From Thermoleophilia bacterium (lineage in GTDB: Bacteria > Actinomycetota > Thermoleophilia > Miltoncostaeales > Miltoncostaeaceae): a stretch of DNA of 56,651 bases. The stretch spans positions 1 to 56,651 of the forward strand of contig JANQPH010000055.1 of NCBI GenBank assembly GCA_028285405.1. Reading direction: 5' to 3'. Made by a program: the position numbers and the translations under genes. The notes under the pieces were generated by a model. The model saw only the letters and a program-made list of their open reading frames with translations, made no database searches and was not told the DNA's origin. Shown one piece after another: positions 33,840-42,436 of this stretch (its first letter is position 1; each line of letters starts with the position of its first letter).

Positions 33840-34748
33840 ATGACCACCCGGACACGATCAGGTCCGTTTCGGCGACGTACCTACACCAGGCGTCTCGCCA
33901 TCATCGGCCTCGCCCTCGCGTGCCTGGCGATCTTCACGCTCTACTTCCGTGAGTCCGACTCGGGCCCGCTCCACAGCGTCCAGGACGCGGCGGGCGGCGT
34001 CGTGGCGCCGGTCCAGACGGTTGCCGCGCGCGCGATCGAGCCGGGCCAGGACGCGTGGACGTGGGCTCGTGACACCAACGCGGCCCGCTCTCGGGCGGCC
34101 GACCTCGAGAAGGAGAACGCGATGCTGCGCTCCGAGCTCGTGGCGGCGCGCGCCGGAGCCGACCGGGCCGAGGCGACCCGCGGGATGGCGACGGTGGGCA
34201 CCACCTTCGCCCGCGACTACGAGCGCGTTCCTGCCCGGGTGATCGCGAAGAGCGAGCCGGCCTGGTACGAGCGCGGTCGCATCGACGTGGGCACCTCCGA
34301 CGGGGTCGTCGTGAACTCGCCGGTGATCGCCCCGGCCGAGGGCGGGGCGGCGCTGGTCGGGGTCGTGACCGCGGCTCGCCCGGGCTCTGCCGACGTCACC
34401 TACATCACCGACCCCCAGAGCCGGGTCGGCGCGATCGTGGTCGGATCCGGGAACCACCCGGGGATCCTCGAGGCGACCACCAGCGGCCAGCTGAAGCTCG
34501 AGGGGGTCGACCGCGACGCCGCCGTCGAGGAGGGCCAGTTCGTCGTCACCGGCGGGTTCTCGTCGCTCGATCTGCCGTCGGTCTACCCCCCGGAGCTCCA
34601 GATCGGCCAGGTCACCGGGGTCGGGTCCCAGGAGACCGACATCGAGCAGAGCATCCAGGTGACACCGTTCGTCGACACCAGGACGCTGCGCGAGGTCGTC
34701 GCCCTCGCGCCGAGCAGTCCGAGGGCGCTGCGGCGCGCGCAGGGGTGA
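33840..34748 (+). CDS. mreC: Rod shape-determining protein MreC
   Basis: 302 residues from ATG 33840 with AGGAG upstream. A short cytosolic basic segment, one transmembrane helix (LAIIGLALACLAIFTLYF), a coiled coil with the classic SRAADLEKENAMLRSELVAARA, and the beta-barrel extracellular domain (IDVGTSDGVVVNSPVIAPAEGGAALVGVV, VEEGQFVVTGGFSSLDLPSVYPPELQIGQV). It links MreB to PBP2/RodA outside the membrane. It ends in a GTGA overlap with mreD. Confidence 0.93.
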   Translation: MTTRTRSGPFRRRTYTRRLAIIGLALACLAIFTLYFRESDSGPLHSVQDAAGGVVAPVQTVAARAIEPGQDAWTWARDTNAARSRAADLEKENAMLRSELVAARAGADRAEATRGMATVGTTFARDYERVPARVIAKSEPAWYERGRIDVGTSDGVVVNSPVIAPAEGGAALVGVVTAARPGSADVTYITDPQSRVGAIVVGSGNHPGILEATTSGQLKLEGVDRDAAVEEGQFVVTGGFSSLDLPSVYPPELQIGQVTGVGSQETDIEQSIQVTPFVDTRTLREVVALAPSSPRALRRAQG

Positions 34749-35293
34749 GCGCAGCGAGCCGCGCAATTCCGATCGACTCGGTGCCCCGGTCGGTCTGGGC
34801 GATTCCCCTCCTCTTGGGCGTCGTGCTCCTGCTCGAGGTGACCGTGATGCCGTTCATCGGGATCCTCAACGGCGTCCCGGACCTGCTCGCGCCCACGGTG
34901 GTCGCGATCGGGATGCTGCGCGGCCCGCTGTCGGGTGCCGTCGCCGGGATGGTCGGGGGCTTGTTCATCGAGCTCGCGTCGCCGATCGGCACCCTCGGTG
35001 TCCTGGCGCTGCTCTATCTGTGTGTGGGTGCGCTCGCAGGCCGGTACCACGAGCGCGAGGAGTCGATGGGGCTCGTCGTGCCGATCGTCTTCTCGATCGT
35101 CGCGGCCGGGGCGGTGGAGCTCGGCTACGGGGTGGTGCAGGCGCTCCTTGGGAACGGACTCGGACCCGCGGATCTGGTTGGTCAGGTGATACTGCCGAGC
35201 ATGGCGCTGACCGCCCTCCTGTCGCCGCCCGTGCTCCTGGCGGCGCGGTACCTGCTCGTACCGCGTGAGCCCAAGCCCGAGGCGAGCGCGTGA
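34745..35293 (+). CDS. mreD: Rod shape-determining membrane protein MreD
   Basis: 182 residues from GTG 34745 (GTGA overlap with mreC). About five hydrophobic segments: WAIPLLLGVVLLLEVTVMPFI, LLAPTVVAIGMLRG, GAVAGMVGGLFIELA, TLGVLALLYLCVGALAG, VVPIVFSIVAAGAVELGYGVV, and a last one near the C-terminus. Sequence conservation in MreD is weak, so the call rests on size, topology and its position between mreC and mrdA. It overlaps mrdA by GTGA. Confidence 0.88.
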   Translation: MSAASRAIPIDSVPRSVWAIPLLLGVVLLLEVTVMPFIGILNGVPDLLAPTVVAIGMLRGPLSGAVAGMVGGLFIELASPIGTLGVLALLYLCVGALAGRYHEREESMGLVVPIVFSIVAAGAVELGYGVVQALLGNGLGPADLVGQVILPSMALTALLSPPVLLAARYLLVPREPKPEASA

Positions 35294-37218
35294 CCACGGC
35301 CCCCCGCCTTCGGCCGAAGTCCCCACAGGGCGCTCGCGAGCCGGGGCAGCCGCCGACCCTGACCCGCGGCGTCGCGATGCGGATCGCGATCCTGGGGGGG
35401 ATCGCGCTGGTGCTCCTGTCGGTGCTCTTCATACGCCTGTGGTTCCTGCAGGTGATCGGCAGCGAGCAGTACGCCGAGCGCGCCGAGGGAAACCGGATCC
35501 GCACCGTGGTGGTCGAGCCCGAGCGTGGCCTGATCACCGACCGAAACGGCGAGGTCCTCGTGGCCAACCAGCCGTCGCGCGACCTGGTCGCGCGTCCGGG
35601 CGAGCTCGTGGGCGCCCAGCGGACCGACGTGATCAAGCGCCTGGCTCCCGTGCTGGGCGAGCGCCCGGCGGTGCTGCGCGAGCGGCTCGAGGACGGCGAG
35701 GACACCCCGTTCCAGTCGGTCGTCATCGCCGAGGACGTGAACCAGGACGTCGAGCTCTACCTGGCCGAGCGCCGGCAGAGCTTCCCGGGGCTGTCGCTGA
35801 AGGATACGTTCACCCGTGCGTACCCCCAGGGCGCCACGGCGGCGCACATCCTCGGCTACACGGGGGCGATCACCGAGGAGAACGTCGAGGCCTACCGCGA
35901 AGGGGGCTATCAGGGCAACGAGCGCGTCGGGGTCGCCGGCATCGAGTCCCAGTACGAGCAGTTCCTGCGCGGGTCTCCGGGGCGGGTCGAGGTCGAGGTC
36001 GACGCTCAGGGGCAGCCCGTGGGTCGCGGGGTCGTCGACTCGGTTCCCCCGCGCCCCGGCCGCAACGTTGAGCTCTCCATCGATCTGCGGACCCAGGAGG
36101 CGCTCGAGGAGGCCATGCGCGAGCAGCTCGCGCTGTCGGGCCTCGCGGAGGGGGCGGCCGGGGTCGCCCTCGATCCGCGCACCGGCGAGATCCTCGCCAT
36201 GGCGTCCGCTCCGACCTTCAGCCCAAAGGCGTTCTCCGAGAACGACGCCAAGCGCCTTCGCCAGATCCAGCGGAACCCCCTCAAGCCGCTCGTCAACAGG
36301 GCGATCACGGGCCAGTACCCGGTGGGCTCGACGTTCAAGGCGATCACCGGCACCGCCGCGCTCGAGGCCGGCGTCCTCGATCGGGGCGAGTTCATCGGAT
36401 CGCCTGGCCAGCTCACCCTCTACAAGCAGGACTTCCGGAACTTCCGGTTCGCCGCGCACGGCGACATCACGCTTCCGACCGCGCTCGAGGTCTCGAGCGA
36501 CACGTTCTTCTTCACCCTGGGCAGCCGATTCTTCGAGCGGCCGGACTCGAAGCTCCAGGAGTGGGCCTACAGGTTCGGGTTCGGCGAGCCGACGGGAATC
36601 GACATCCCCGGTGAGGCGGCGGGCGTGGTTCCCACCCCCGACTGGAAGCGAGAGAACTTCGCCGGCGACCCGTACGGCGAGATTGATCGGATCTGGAAGC
36701 CCGGCGACACCATCCAGCTCACGGTCGGCCAGGGGTACTTCGAGGGCACCCCGCTGCAGCTCGCCACCGCCTACGGCGCAATTGCCAACGGCGGCCGGGT
36801 CGTGAAGCCGACCATCGGCCGGCGGATCATGGGCGCGTCGGGCCGCCAGGAGCGCTCGATCATCGCCGGCGGCTCCGACGAGCCGCTCGGCGCATCGGCC
36901 CAGACGCTCGAGCGAATCCACGAGGGCCTCGTGCTCGCGGCGAACGGCGATCTCGGGACCGCGACGCCGGTGTTCTTCCAGATGCCGGACGGCAAGCGCG
37001 TCGCGGGCAAGACGGGAACGGCGGAGGTTCCTCCCGGGGAGGACCATTCGTGGTTCGTCGGCTACGCGCCCGCGGACGATCCCGAGGTCGTGGTGGCCGT
37101 CGTCGTCGAGCGCGGCGGGACTGGCGCAAGCGCGGCGGCCCCCGTCGTCTGCAAGACGATCTCCGCCAACCTCGGCATGCCGACCAACCAGTGCGGCAGC
37201 GGGGCCCTGCCGAACTAG
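35290..37218 (+). CDS. mrdA: Penicillin-binding protein 2 (elongation transpeptidase)
   Basis: 642 residues from GTG 35290. A transmembrane anchor (MRIAILGGIALVLLSVLFIRLWFLQVI) is followed by the pedestal/dimerisation domain with RIRTVVVEPERGLITDRNGEVL. The transpeptidase domain has SxxK as GSTFK (Ser347), SSD in VSSDTFFFTLG, and KTG in AGKTGTAEVP. It crosslinks peptidoglycan during elongation together with RodA, whose gene follows. It lies in the mre cluster with GTGA coupling to mreD. Confidence 0.95.
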   Translation: MTTAPRLRPKSPQGAREPGQPPTLTRGVAMRIAILGGIALVLLSVLFIRLWFLQVIGSEQYAERAEGNRIRTVVVEPERGLITDRNGEVLVANQPSRDLVARPGELVGAQRTDVIKRLAPVLGERPAVLRERLEDGEDTPFQSVVIAEDVNQDVELYLAERRQSFPGLSLKDTFTRAYPQGATAAHILGYTGAITEENVEAYREGGYQGNERVGVAGIESQYEQFLRGSPGRVEVEVDAQGQPVGRGVVDSVPPRPGRNVELSIDLRTQEALEEAMREQLALSGLAEGAAGVALDPRTGEILAMASAPTFSPKAFSENDAKRLRQIQRNPLKPLVNRAITGQYPVGSTFKAITGTAALEAGVLDRGEFIGSPGQLTLYKQDFRNFRFAAHGDITLPTALEVSSDTFFFTLGSRFFERPDSKLQEWAYRFGFGEPTGIDIPGEAAGVVPTPDWKRENFAGDPYGEIDRIWKPGDTIQLTVGQGYFEGTPLQLATAYGAIANGGRVVKPTIGRRIMGASGRQERSIIAGGSDEPLGASAQTLERIHEGLVLAANGDLGTATPVFFQMPDGKRVAGKTGTAEVPPGEDHSWFVGYAPADDPEVVVAVVVERGGTGASAAAPVVCKTISANLGMPTNQCGSGALPN

Positions 37219-37230
37219 GCTCGCTCTCGG

Positions 37231-38400
37231 ATGACCACCCTCAGCCCAGAACGCACCGCATCAGAGCTCACGGCGCTCGCGAAGGACGCGGCCGGTCGCC
37301 TCGACTGGCTCCTGCTGCTGATCGTCGCCGGGATCACGACGATGAGCGTGTTCGTGATCCGCGCGAGCACGCGCGAGGAGATCTCCGGCGAGCCGGACTT
37401 CTTCTTCACCCGGCAGCTGCTCTTCGTCGCGCTCGGGGCGGTCGCGATGCTCGTGGTCAGCCTGATCGACCTGAACCGGCTGTCGCGGTGGCACTGGGTG
37501 CTGTGGGGTGGGTTGCTCGCGAGCCTCGCGATCGTCTTCGTGGCGAGCCAGGCCGTCCGCGGGACGAACCGATGGATCGAGATCGGCCCGTTCAGCCTGC
37601 AGCCGTCGGAGTTCGGGAAGGTGATCCTGATGATCGTCCTCGCGGGCCTGGTGGTGGAGTCCGCCGCGCAGGTCGGGACGATCCGGTTCACGCTGCTCGC
37701 GAGTGGAGTGGCCGCCCTTCCGGCGGCGGTGGTGTTCCTTCAGCCGGACCTCGGCACGGCGATCGTCTACGCCGTGATCCTCCTCACGATCCTCTTCATC
37801 GCAGGAACGCCGTGGACCCACTTCGCGGCCGTGGGCGCTGCGGTCGGCGCGGCGGTGACCGCCGTGCTGTGGGCGCTGCCCACCTCCGGGGTCGACGTGC
37901 TGCAGCCGTACCAGATCGACCGTCTGACCGCGTTCGTCGGCTCGGATCCGGACCCGGGATCGACCGGCTACCAGCTCGAGCAGAGCACGACTGCCATCGG
38001 CTCGGGCGGCGCGCTCGGCAAGGGGCCGAGCGGAGCGAGCCAGACGATCAACGACTTCCTCCCCGAGCACCAGACGGACTTCATCTTCGCGGTGACCTCG
38101 GAGATGTTCGGCTTCGTCGGCGCCGGCGGGGTCCTGGTCCTGTTCGGATTGCTGATCTGGCGCGGCCTGCGCATCACCGCGAACGCGTCGACGCGCATGG
38201 ATCAGCTGGTCGCCGCGGCGATCGTGGCGGTCATCGCGTTCGAGGTGTTCGTTAACATCGGCATGACGGTGGGCCTGATGCCGATCACGGGGATCCCGCT
38301 CCCCTTCATGAGCTACGGGGGTAGCCACACGGTCACGATGCTGGCCGCGGTGGGCATCCTGCTCGGGATCAACGCACGAAGAACGTCGCGCGCGAGGTGA
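37231..38400 (+). CDS. rodA: SEDS-family peptidoglycan glycosyltransferase RodA
   Basis: 389 residues from ATG 37231; about ten membrane helices. Diagnostic SEDS blocks are TNRWIEIGPFSLQPSEFGKV, FLQPDLGTAIVY, FLPEHQTDFIFAVTSEMFGF (with the essential Asp) and GIPLPFMSYGGSHTVTMLAAVGILLGI. It polymerises lipid II in partnership with PBP2. A TAGGCT box overlapping the mrdA stop (37216-37221) might add a promoter. It ends in GTGA overlap with the next gene. FtsW is related, but the mrdA neighbour points to RodA. Confidence 0.94.
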   Translation: MTTLSPERTASELTALAKDAAGRLDWLLLLIVAGITTMSVFVIRASTREEISGEPDFFFTRQLLFVALGAVAMLVVSLIDLNRLSRWHWVLWGGLLASLAIVFVASQAVRGTNRWIEIGPFSLQPSEFGKVILMIVLAGLVVESAAQVGTIRFTLLASGVAALPAAVVFLQPDLGTAIVYAVILLTILFIAGTPWTHFAAVGAAVGAAVTAVLWALPTSGVDVLQPYQIDRLTAFVGSDPDPGSTGYQLEQSTTAIGSGGALGKGPSGASQTINDFLPEHQTDFIFAVTSEMFGFVGAGGVLVLFGLLIWRGLRITANASTRMDQLVAAAIVAVIAFEVFVNIGMTVGLMPITGIPLPFMSYGGSHTVTMLAAVGILLGINARRTSRAR

Positions 38401-39293
38401 GCGTCCTGTCGCGAGGCCTCGGGGCCATGATGACCGTGCGCCCGTACGTGCAGCGGTTCATCGACGTCGACCACGAGTCCAAGCAGACATCCGCCATCTC
38501 GCTCTTTCCGGGCGACGACGCCGGCACGCGGTTCCTGCGCGACCTGCTCGGGCACGGGCCCGACATCGGCGAGACGGACCTCGTGTTGTGGGTCCCGACC
38601 GACGACATCGAGGCGGGCGCCGAGGCGCTGGCCGCGCGCAAGCACCAGGGCACGCGGGTGCGGGCGCTGCTGATCGGCAGCCCGCCCGAGCGGCGCGAGC
38701 TCGAGCGGGCGATCGGGGTGGGCAGCCGCTTCGAGCTGTCCGACACGATCCAGGTCTCCTCGCTGTCGGGTATCGGCGCTCGCCGTGCTGGCCTCGAGAT
38801 CGCGCGCGCCCTGGGCGATCAGGCGCTCGCCGCGGGGCGCCAGCGCCCGACGTTCCGGCCGTCGGTCGGGGAGTGGATGGTGGCCCGGGCGGCCCGGCGG
38901 GCGGCCGCGGTCGGCGCCGCCAGCCTCGCCGTCTCCGGGCTTGCGGTCATCTCCTCGATCCAGATGCGGATGGTGGCCAGCATCGCCGCCATGTTCGATC
39001 GGGAGCTCGGCGCCCAGTCGGCCGCCGACGCGGCTGTGATCCTCGGAGCCGGGTTCGGGCTGCGGGGCGTCGCCCGGTTCGGTGCCCGCGGGGTTCCGAT
39101 GGCGGGACCGCTCATCAGGGGCGGGATCGCGTACACATCGACCCGGGCGCTCGGCGAGCTGGCCTACCTACGGTTTTCGGGCGGACAGCCGCTCATCGCG
39201 GGAATTCCGGCGCCGGCGCAGTCGGCGATCGACAAGATCATCGAGCGCCTACCCGGCGCCGACGTGGACCAGAGTGAGGGGAGCGAGGGCTGA
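38397..39293 (+). CDS. DUF697-like membrane protein of the rod/RNase G cluster
   Basis: 298 residues from GTG 38397 (GTGA overlap with rodA). The N-terminal 160 residues look soluble (DIGETDLVLWVPTDDIEAGAEAL, RVRALLIGSPPERRELERAIGVG) and have a Rossmann-like alternation but no P-loop. The C-terminal part has hydrophobic helices (AAAVGAASLAVSGLAVISSIQMRMVASIAAMF, AVILGAGFGLRGVARFG, PLIRGGIAYTSTRALGELAYL) similar to DUF697 domains found after GTPases. The function is unknown. Coupled translation with rodA and rng suggests a role tied to growth. Confidence 0.7.
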   Translation: MSVLSRGLGAMMTVRPYVQRFIDVDHESKQTSAISLFPGDDAGTRFLRDLLGHGPDIGETDLVLWVPTDDIEAGAEALAARKHQGTRVRALLIGSPPERRELERAIGVGSRFELSDTIQVSSLSGIGARRAGLEIARALGDQALAAGRQRPTFRPSVGEWMVARAARRAAAVGAASLAVSGLAVISSIQMRMVASIAAMFDRELGAQSAADAAVILGAGFGLRGVARFGARGVPMAGPLIRGGIAYTSTRALGELAYLRFSGGQPLIAGIPAPAQSAIDKIIERLPGADVDQSEGSEG

Positions 39294-40756
39294 AGACGCA
39301 GATCCTGGTGTCCGTGGACCGTGCCGAGACACGCGTGGCGATCCTGGAGGACGGAGTGACCGTCGAGGTGCGCATCGAGCGCCGCGGTCAGCGCTCGGTC
39401 GTCGGCCATGTGTGGAAAGGCCGTGTCACCAACGTCCTCGCGGGGATGGAGGCGGCATTCGTCGACGTCGGCATCGAGAAGAACGGGTTCCTGCACGTCG
39501 ACGAGGTGATGGCGAAAGGCGTGCCCAAGAACAAGCGGCGCATCGCCGACCTGCTCAAGAAGGGCGACGAGATCATGGTCCAGGCGACCAAGGACCCGAT
39601 GGGCTCCAAGGGCTGTCGCCTGACGATGCAGCTCTCGCTCGCCGGCCGATTCGTCGTCTACGTCCCCTACGGCAGCGGGGTGGGCGTGTCGAAGCGCCTC
39701 ACCGAGGACGAGCGACGTCGCCTGCGGCAGATCTGCGACGCGCTTCCGCTGAAGACGGGCGGCCTGATCGTGCGGACGGCGGCCGCAGGAGCGTCGGCCG
39801 AGGACATCGCACGGGATCTGGCGTCCCTCAACCGCCTCTGGCAGGTGCTGCAGCAGCGTGAGGACCAGGTCAGCGCCACGTCGCTGCTCTACAGCGAGGC
39901 AGACATCTCGCTGCGGACGATGCGCGACCTCCTGAACGCCAAGGTGGACGAGGTGCTCGTCGACGACGAGGACCAGCACGAGCGCCTGCTGCGCTTCCTG
40001 CGCAAGACCTCGCCGGCCATGGCGAAGCGCGTGCGCCTCTACACGGACGAGCAGCCGATGATGCGCCGGTACGGGGTCGAGAAGGCGATCCTTTCGACGC
40101 TCGAGCGCCGGGCGCCGCTTCCAGGCGGCGGCTACCTCGTGATCGACGACACCGAGGCCATGACGGTCATCGACGTCAACAGCGGGCGCAACGTCGGTCG
40201 GGGCAAGACCCGGCTCGAGGACACCGTCACCCAGACGAACCTCGAGGCCGCCAACGAGGTGGTCAGGCAGCTGCGGCTGCGCGACATCGGCGGCATCGTG
40301 ATCATCGACTTCATCGACATGGACGAGCCGAGGAACCGCAAGGCGGTCAAGGAGGCGCTCGACAAGGCGCTCGAGCGCGATCGCACGCGCACGTTCGTCG
40401 TCGACATCTCGCCGCTCGGCCTCGTCGAGATGACCCGCCAGAACATCGCCGAGGGGCCGCGGGAGATCCTGACCGAGCCCTGCATGACCTGCGAGGGCGC
40501 CGGCTCGCTGGTGACCAGCGAGACCGCCGCGATCGAGGTGGAGCGCCAGCTGCTGCGGACGCTCCCGGGCAAGGAGGGCGACGCGTTCTCGGTCACCGTC
40601 GGCAACGAGGTGGCGGCGCTCCTGGCCGGCGAGGACGGGGAGCGCCTCGCCGAGATCGAGCGCGAGACGGGCAAGCGCATCGTGATCGAGCGTGACCCGA
40701 ACGCCGAGCTCGACGAGCACAAGATCAGGGCGATCGACGCCGCGGCCGCCGCCTGA
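39290..40756 (+). CDS. rng: Ribonuclease E/G family endoribonuclease
   Basis: 488 residues from CTG 39290, which overlaps the previous stop as CTGA with GGGGAG 6 nt upstream. It gives MKTQILVSVDRAETRVAILEDG, the normal family N-terminus. GTG 39308 is the first canonical start but lacks a ribosome site and trims the first beta strand. The S1 region VGHVWKGRVTNVLAGMEAAFVDVG, the catalytic DNase I-like GGIVIIDFIDMD, and the zinc-link CMTCEGAG are intact. It cleaves single-stranded A/U-rich RNA, including rRNA precursors. There is no long C-terminal scaffold, so it is the RNase G form. L21 and L27 lie downstream. Confidence 0.94.
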   Translation: MKTQILVSVDRAETRVAILEDGVTVEVRIERRGQRSVVGHVWKGRVTNVLAGMEAAFVDVGIEKNGFLHVDEVMAKGVPKNKRRIADLLKKGDEIMVQATKDPMGSKGCRLTMQLSLAGRFVVYVPYGSGVGVSKRLTEDERRRLRQICDALPLKTGGLIVRTAAAGASAEDIARDLASLNRLWQVLQQREDQVSATSLLYSEADISLRTMRDLLNAKVDEVLVDDEDQHERLLRFLRKTSPAMAKRVRLYTDEQPMMRRYGVEKAILSTLERRAPLPGGGYLVIDDTEAMTVIDVNSGRNVGRGKTRLEDTVTQTNLEAANEVVRQLRLRDIGGIVIIDFIDMDEPRNRKAVKEALDKALERDRTRTFVVDISPLGLVEMTRQNIAEGPREILTEPCMTCEGAGSLVTSETAAIEVERQLLRTLPGKEGDAFSVTVGNEVAALLAGEDGERLAEIERETGKRIVIERDPNAELDEHKIRAIDAAAAA

Positions 40757-41648
40757 GCGCAGGACGCGGCCGAGGCTCGGCCTCGGCGCGCTCGCGACCG
40801 GCTGCGTCGCCGGGCTCCTCGGCGTCTACGCGGTCTTCGTTCGCACGCGGTTCGGCCAGGAGGTCGACCAGGCGGCGCTCGAGGGCCGCGACCTCGCCGA
40901 CCCGGACGCACGGGAGGCGGCGCGGAGTGCCCTTCGGGTAATCAGCGGGTCGACCCTGGTGCTCGCGGTCGGTGCGCTCGCCGCGGTCGCCGCGATACGG
41001 GGCCGTCTGCGGCTCGCGCTGGTTCCCGTCGTCGCCATCCTGGGAGCCGTCGGCACCAGCGAGGTGCTGAAGAGCTGGGTGCTGACCCGACCCGACCTCC
41101 TGGACCAGCCCGAGTACTCCAACAGCTTCCCGAGCGGCCACGCGACGATCGGGCTCGCCGTCGCCTGGGCGGCGATCGTCGTCGCTCCGCCTCGGGCCCG
41201 CCGCTCGGTCGCCATCGTCGGCACCCTGATCGCGGCCCTGATCGGGATCGCGACGGTCGCCGCCGCGTGGCATCGGCCGAGCGACGTCGTCGGCGGGTAC
41301 CTGGTCGCGACCGCCTGGGCGGCGGCGACGCTCGCGTGCTGGGTCGCGCTGTTTCCCGATCGGGTCGACCTGCGCGCGATCACCGAGGCCCAGGCCACAC
41401 GGAGCGGCGCACGCTTCGAGCGGGTTGCGCTCGCCCTCGGCCTCGTCGGGATCGGAACGGCGGCGGGTGTCGCGCTGAGTCGCCACGCCGACGCGATTCC
41501 CTGGGTCGATCCCGGCCCGGACTTCGTCGTCGGCTCGATGATCGTCGCCGGGACCGCCGTCGGGTTGATCGGCGCGCTGGTGCTCGGCACCGGCCGGATC
41601 GAGCCCCGCGGACGGCTGCGGCAACTGGTCACCCGATGGCGTGTGTAG
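40692..41648 (+). CDS. PAP2-superfamily membrane phosphatase
   Basis: 318 residues if GTG 40692 is used, overlapping rng by 65 bp; no other start lies before the first helix (near residue 30), so the true start is uncertain. The PAP2 motifs are KSWVLTRPDL (KxxxxxxRP), SNSFPSGHATIGLAVAW (PSGH) and AAWHRPSDVVGGYLVA (SRxxxxxHxxxD type, here AAWHRPSDV), on six membrane segments. It probably removes phosphate from undecaprenyl pyrophosphate or phosphatidic acid at the outer membrane face. It sits between rng and rplU, where the two are usually adjacent, so it looks inserted in the cluster. Confidence 0.83.
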   Translation: MTRTPSSTSTRSGRSTPRPPPERRTRPRLGLGALATGCVAGLLGVYAVFVRTRFGQEVDQAALEGRDLADPDAREAARSALRVISGSTLVLAVGALAAVAAIRGRLRLALVPVVAILGAVGTSEVLKSWVLTRPDLLDQPEYSNSFPSGHATIGLAVAWAAIVVAPPRARRSVAIVGTLIAALIGIATVAAAWHRPSDVVGGYLVATAWAAATLACWVALFPDRVDLRAITEAQATRSGARFERVALALGLVGIGTAAGVALSRHADAIPWVDPGPDFVVGSMIVAGTAVGLIGALVLGTGRIEPRGRLRQLVTRWRV

Positions 41649-41689
41649 ATCCGCCGACGAGACATTGGGAGGACACCCAACCGGACGGT

Positions 41690-41708
41690 CCGGGTCATCC
41701 AGACCCGG
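41690..41708 (+). terminator. Hairpin after the PAP2 gene
   Basis: CCGGGTC (41690-41696), loop ATCCA, GACCCGG (41702-41708). A perfect 7-bp stem 42 bp after the stop. There is no T-tract. Confidence 0.4.
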
Positions 41709-41737
41709 CATGCGTCCTCTCGCCGAACACCTGCGGT

Positions 41738-41760
41738 CGATCGGTCCGGGGAACCGATCG
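41738..41760 (+). promoter_or_regulatory. Second hairpin upstream of the rplU promoter
   Basis: CGATCGGT (41738-41745), a 7-nt loop CCGGGGA, ACCGATCG (41753-41760). A perfect 8-bp stem that ends 24 bp before the -10 box of the ribosomal protein operon, so it may be an operator or part of a terminator pair. Confidence 0.35.
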
Positions 41761-41780
41761 CCCTCGGATTCTGCTCACAG

Positions 41781-41789
41781 TGCTATCCT
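41781..41789 (+). promoter_or_regulatory. Extended -10 promoter (TGC-TATCCT) of rplU-rpmA
   Basis: TGC immediately precedes TATCCT (41784-41789), an extended -10, giving a leader of about 40 nt before rplU with AGGAG at 41825-41829. It drives the L21/L27/Obg/Pro operon. Confidence 0.55.
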
Positions 41790-41834
41790 CATCCGTCGGC
41801 CAATCTGGCCACGGCAGCACGCACAGGAGCGGAA

Positions 41835-42140
41835 TTGCCTGACTACGCAGTGATCGCCCTCGGGGGCAAGCAATATCGCGTCCGCGAAGGCGAGCGGCTG
41901 CTCGTCGATCGCCTGCCGGAGGCCGAGGGAGACTCGATCGCGCCGCCCACGCTCGCCGTCGGCGACCAGAAGGGCATCACGGACGGCGGCAAGGTGACGG
42001 CAACCGTCGAGGAGCACGTGCTCGGCGAGAAGATCCGGGTCCGGACCTACAAGGCCAAGAGCAACCAGAGCCGGCAGCTCGGTCATCGCTCGCGGCTCTC
42101 CCGGATCGTCATCGACAAGATCGCGGTGGGGAAGAAGTAG
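41835..42140 (+). CDS. rplU: 50S ribosomal protein L21
   Basis: 101 residues from TTG 41835, with AGGAG (41825-41829) 5 nt upstream. PDYAVIALGGKQYRVREGERLLVDRL is the universal L21 N-terminus, and the C-terminal KAKSNQSRQLGHRSRLSRIVIDKI contains the 23S rRNA-binding basic loop. First gene of rplU-rpmA-obg-proB-proA-nadD-rsfS. Confidence 0.96.
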   Translation: MPDYAVIALGGKQYRVREGERLLVDRLPEAEGDSIAPPTLAVGDQKGITDGGKVTATVEEHVLGEKIRVRTYKAKSNQSRQLGHRSRLSRIVIDKIAVGKK

Positions 42141-42407
42141 ATGGCTCACAAGAAGGGTGGCGGCAGCAGCCGCAACGGTCGCGACTCGAACGCGCAGCGC
42201 CTCGGCGTCAAGGTGTTCGACGGCCAGCTCGTGCCGGCCGGATCGATCATCGTGCGCCAGCGCGGAACCAGGTTCCATCCAGCTGACGGCACCGGCCTCG
42301 GTCGAGACCACACGATCTACGCAACCGTCACCGGGCGGGTGAAGTTCACCAACGGCCGCAAGGGCCGCAGGGTCTTCGTGCATCCCGAGGAGACCCCCGC
42401 CGCCTGA
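42141..42407 (+). CDS. rpmA: 50S ribosomal protein L27
   Basis: 88 residues from ATG 42141, directly after the rplU stop. [24 protein letters not shown] is the L27 tail that reaches the peptidyl transferase centre, followed by the beta-barrel [26 protein letters not shown]. No cleaved N-terminal extension of the firmicute type is present. Confidence 0.97.
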   Translation: MAHKKGGGSSRNGRDSNAQRLGVKVFDGQLVPAGSIIVRQRGTRFHPADGTGLGRDHTIYATVTGRVKFTNGRKGRRVFVHPEETPAA

Positions 42408-42436
42408 CGGCCGTCCGGCCCCGCGCCGGGCCGACC

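Noticed and set aside
40753-40756. CTG overlapping the rng stop as a start for the PAP2 gene
   Set aside because: It is in the wrong frame for PAP2, so this junction does not follow the CTGA pattern.
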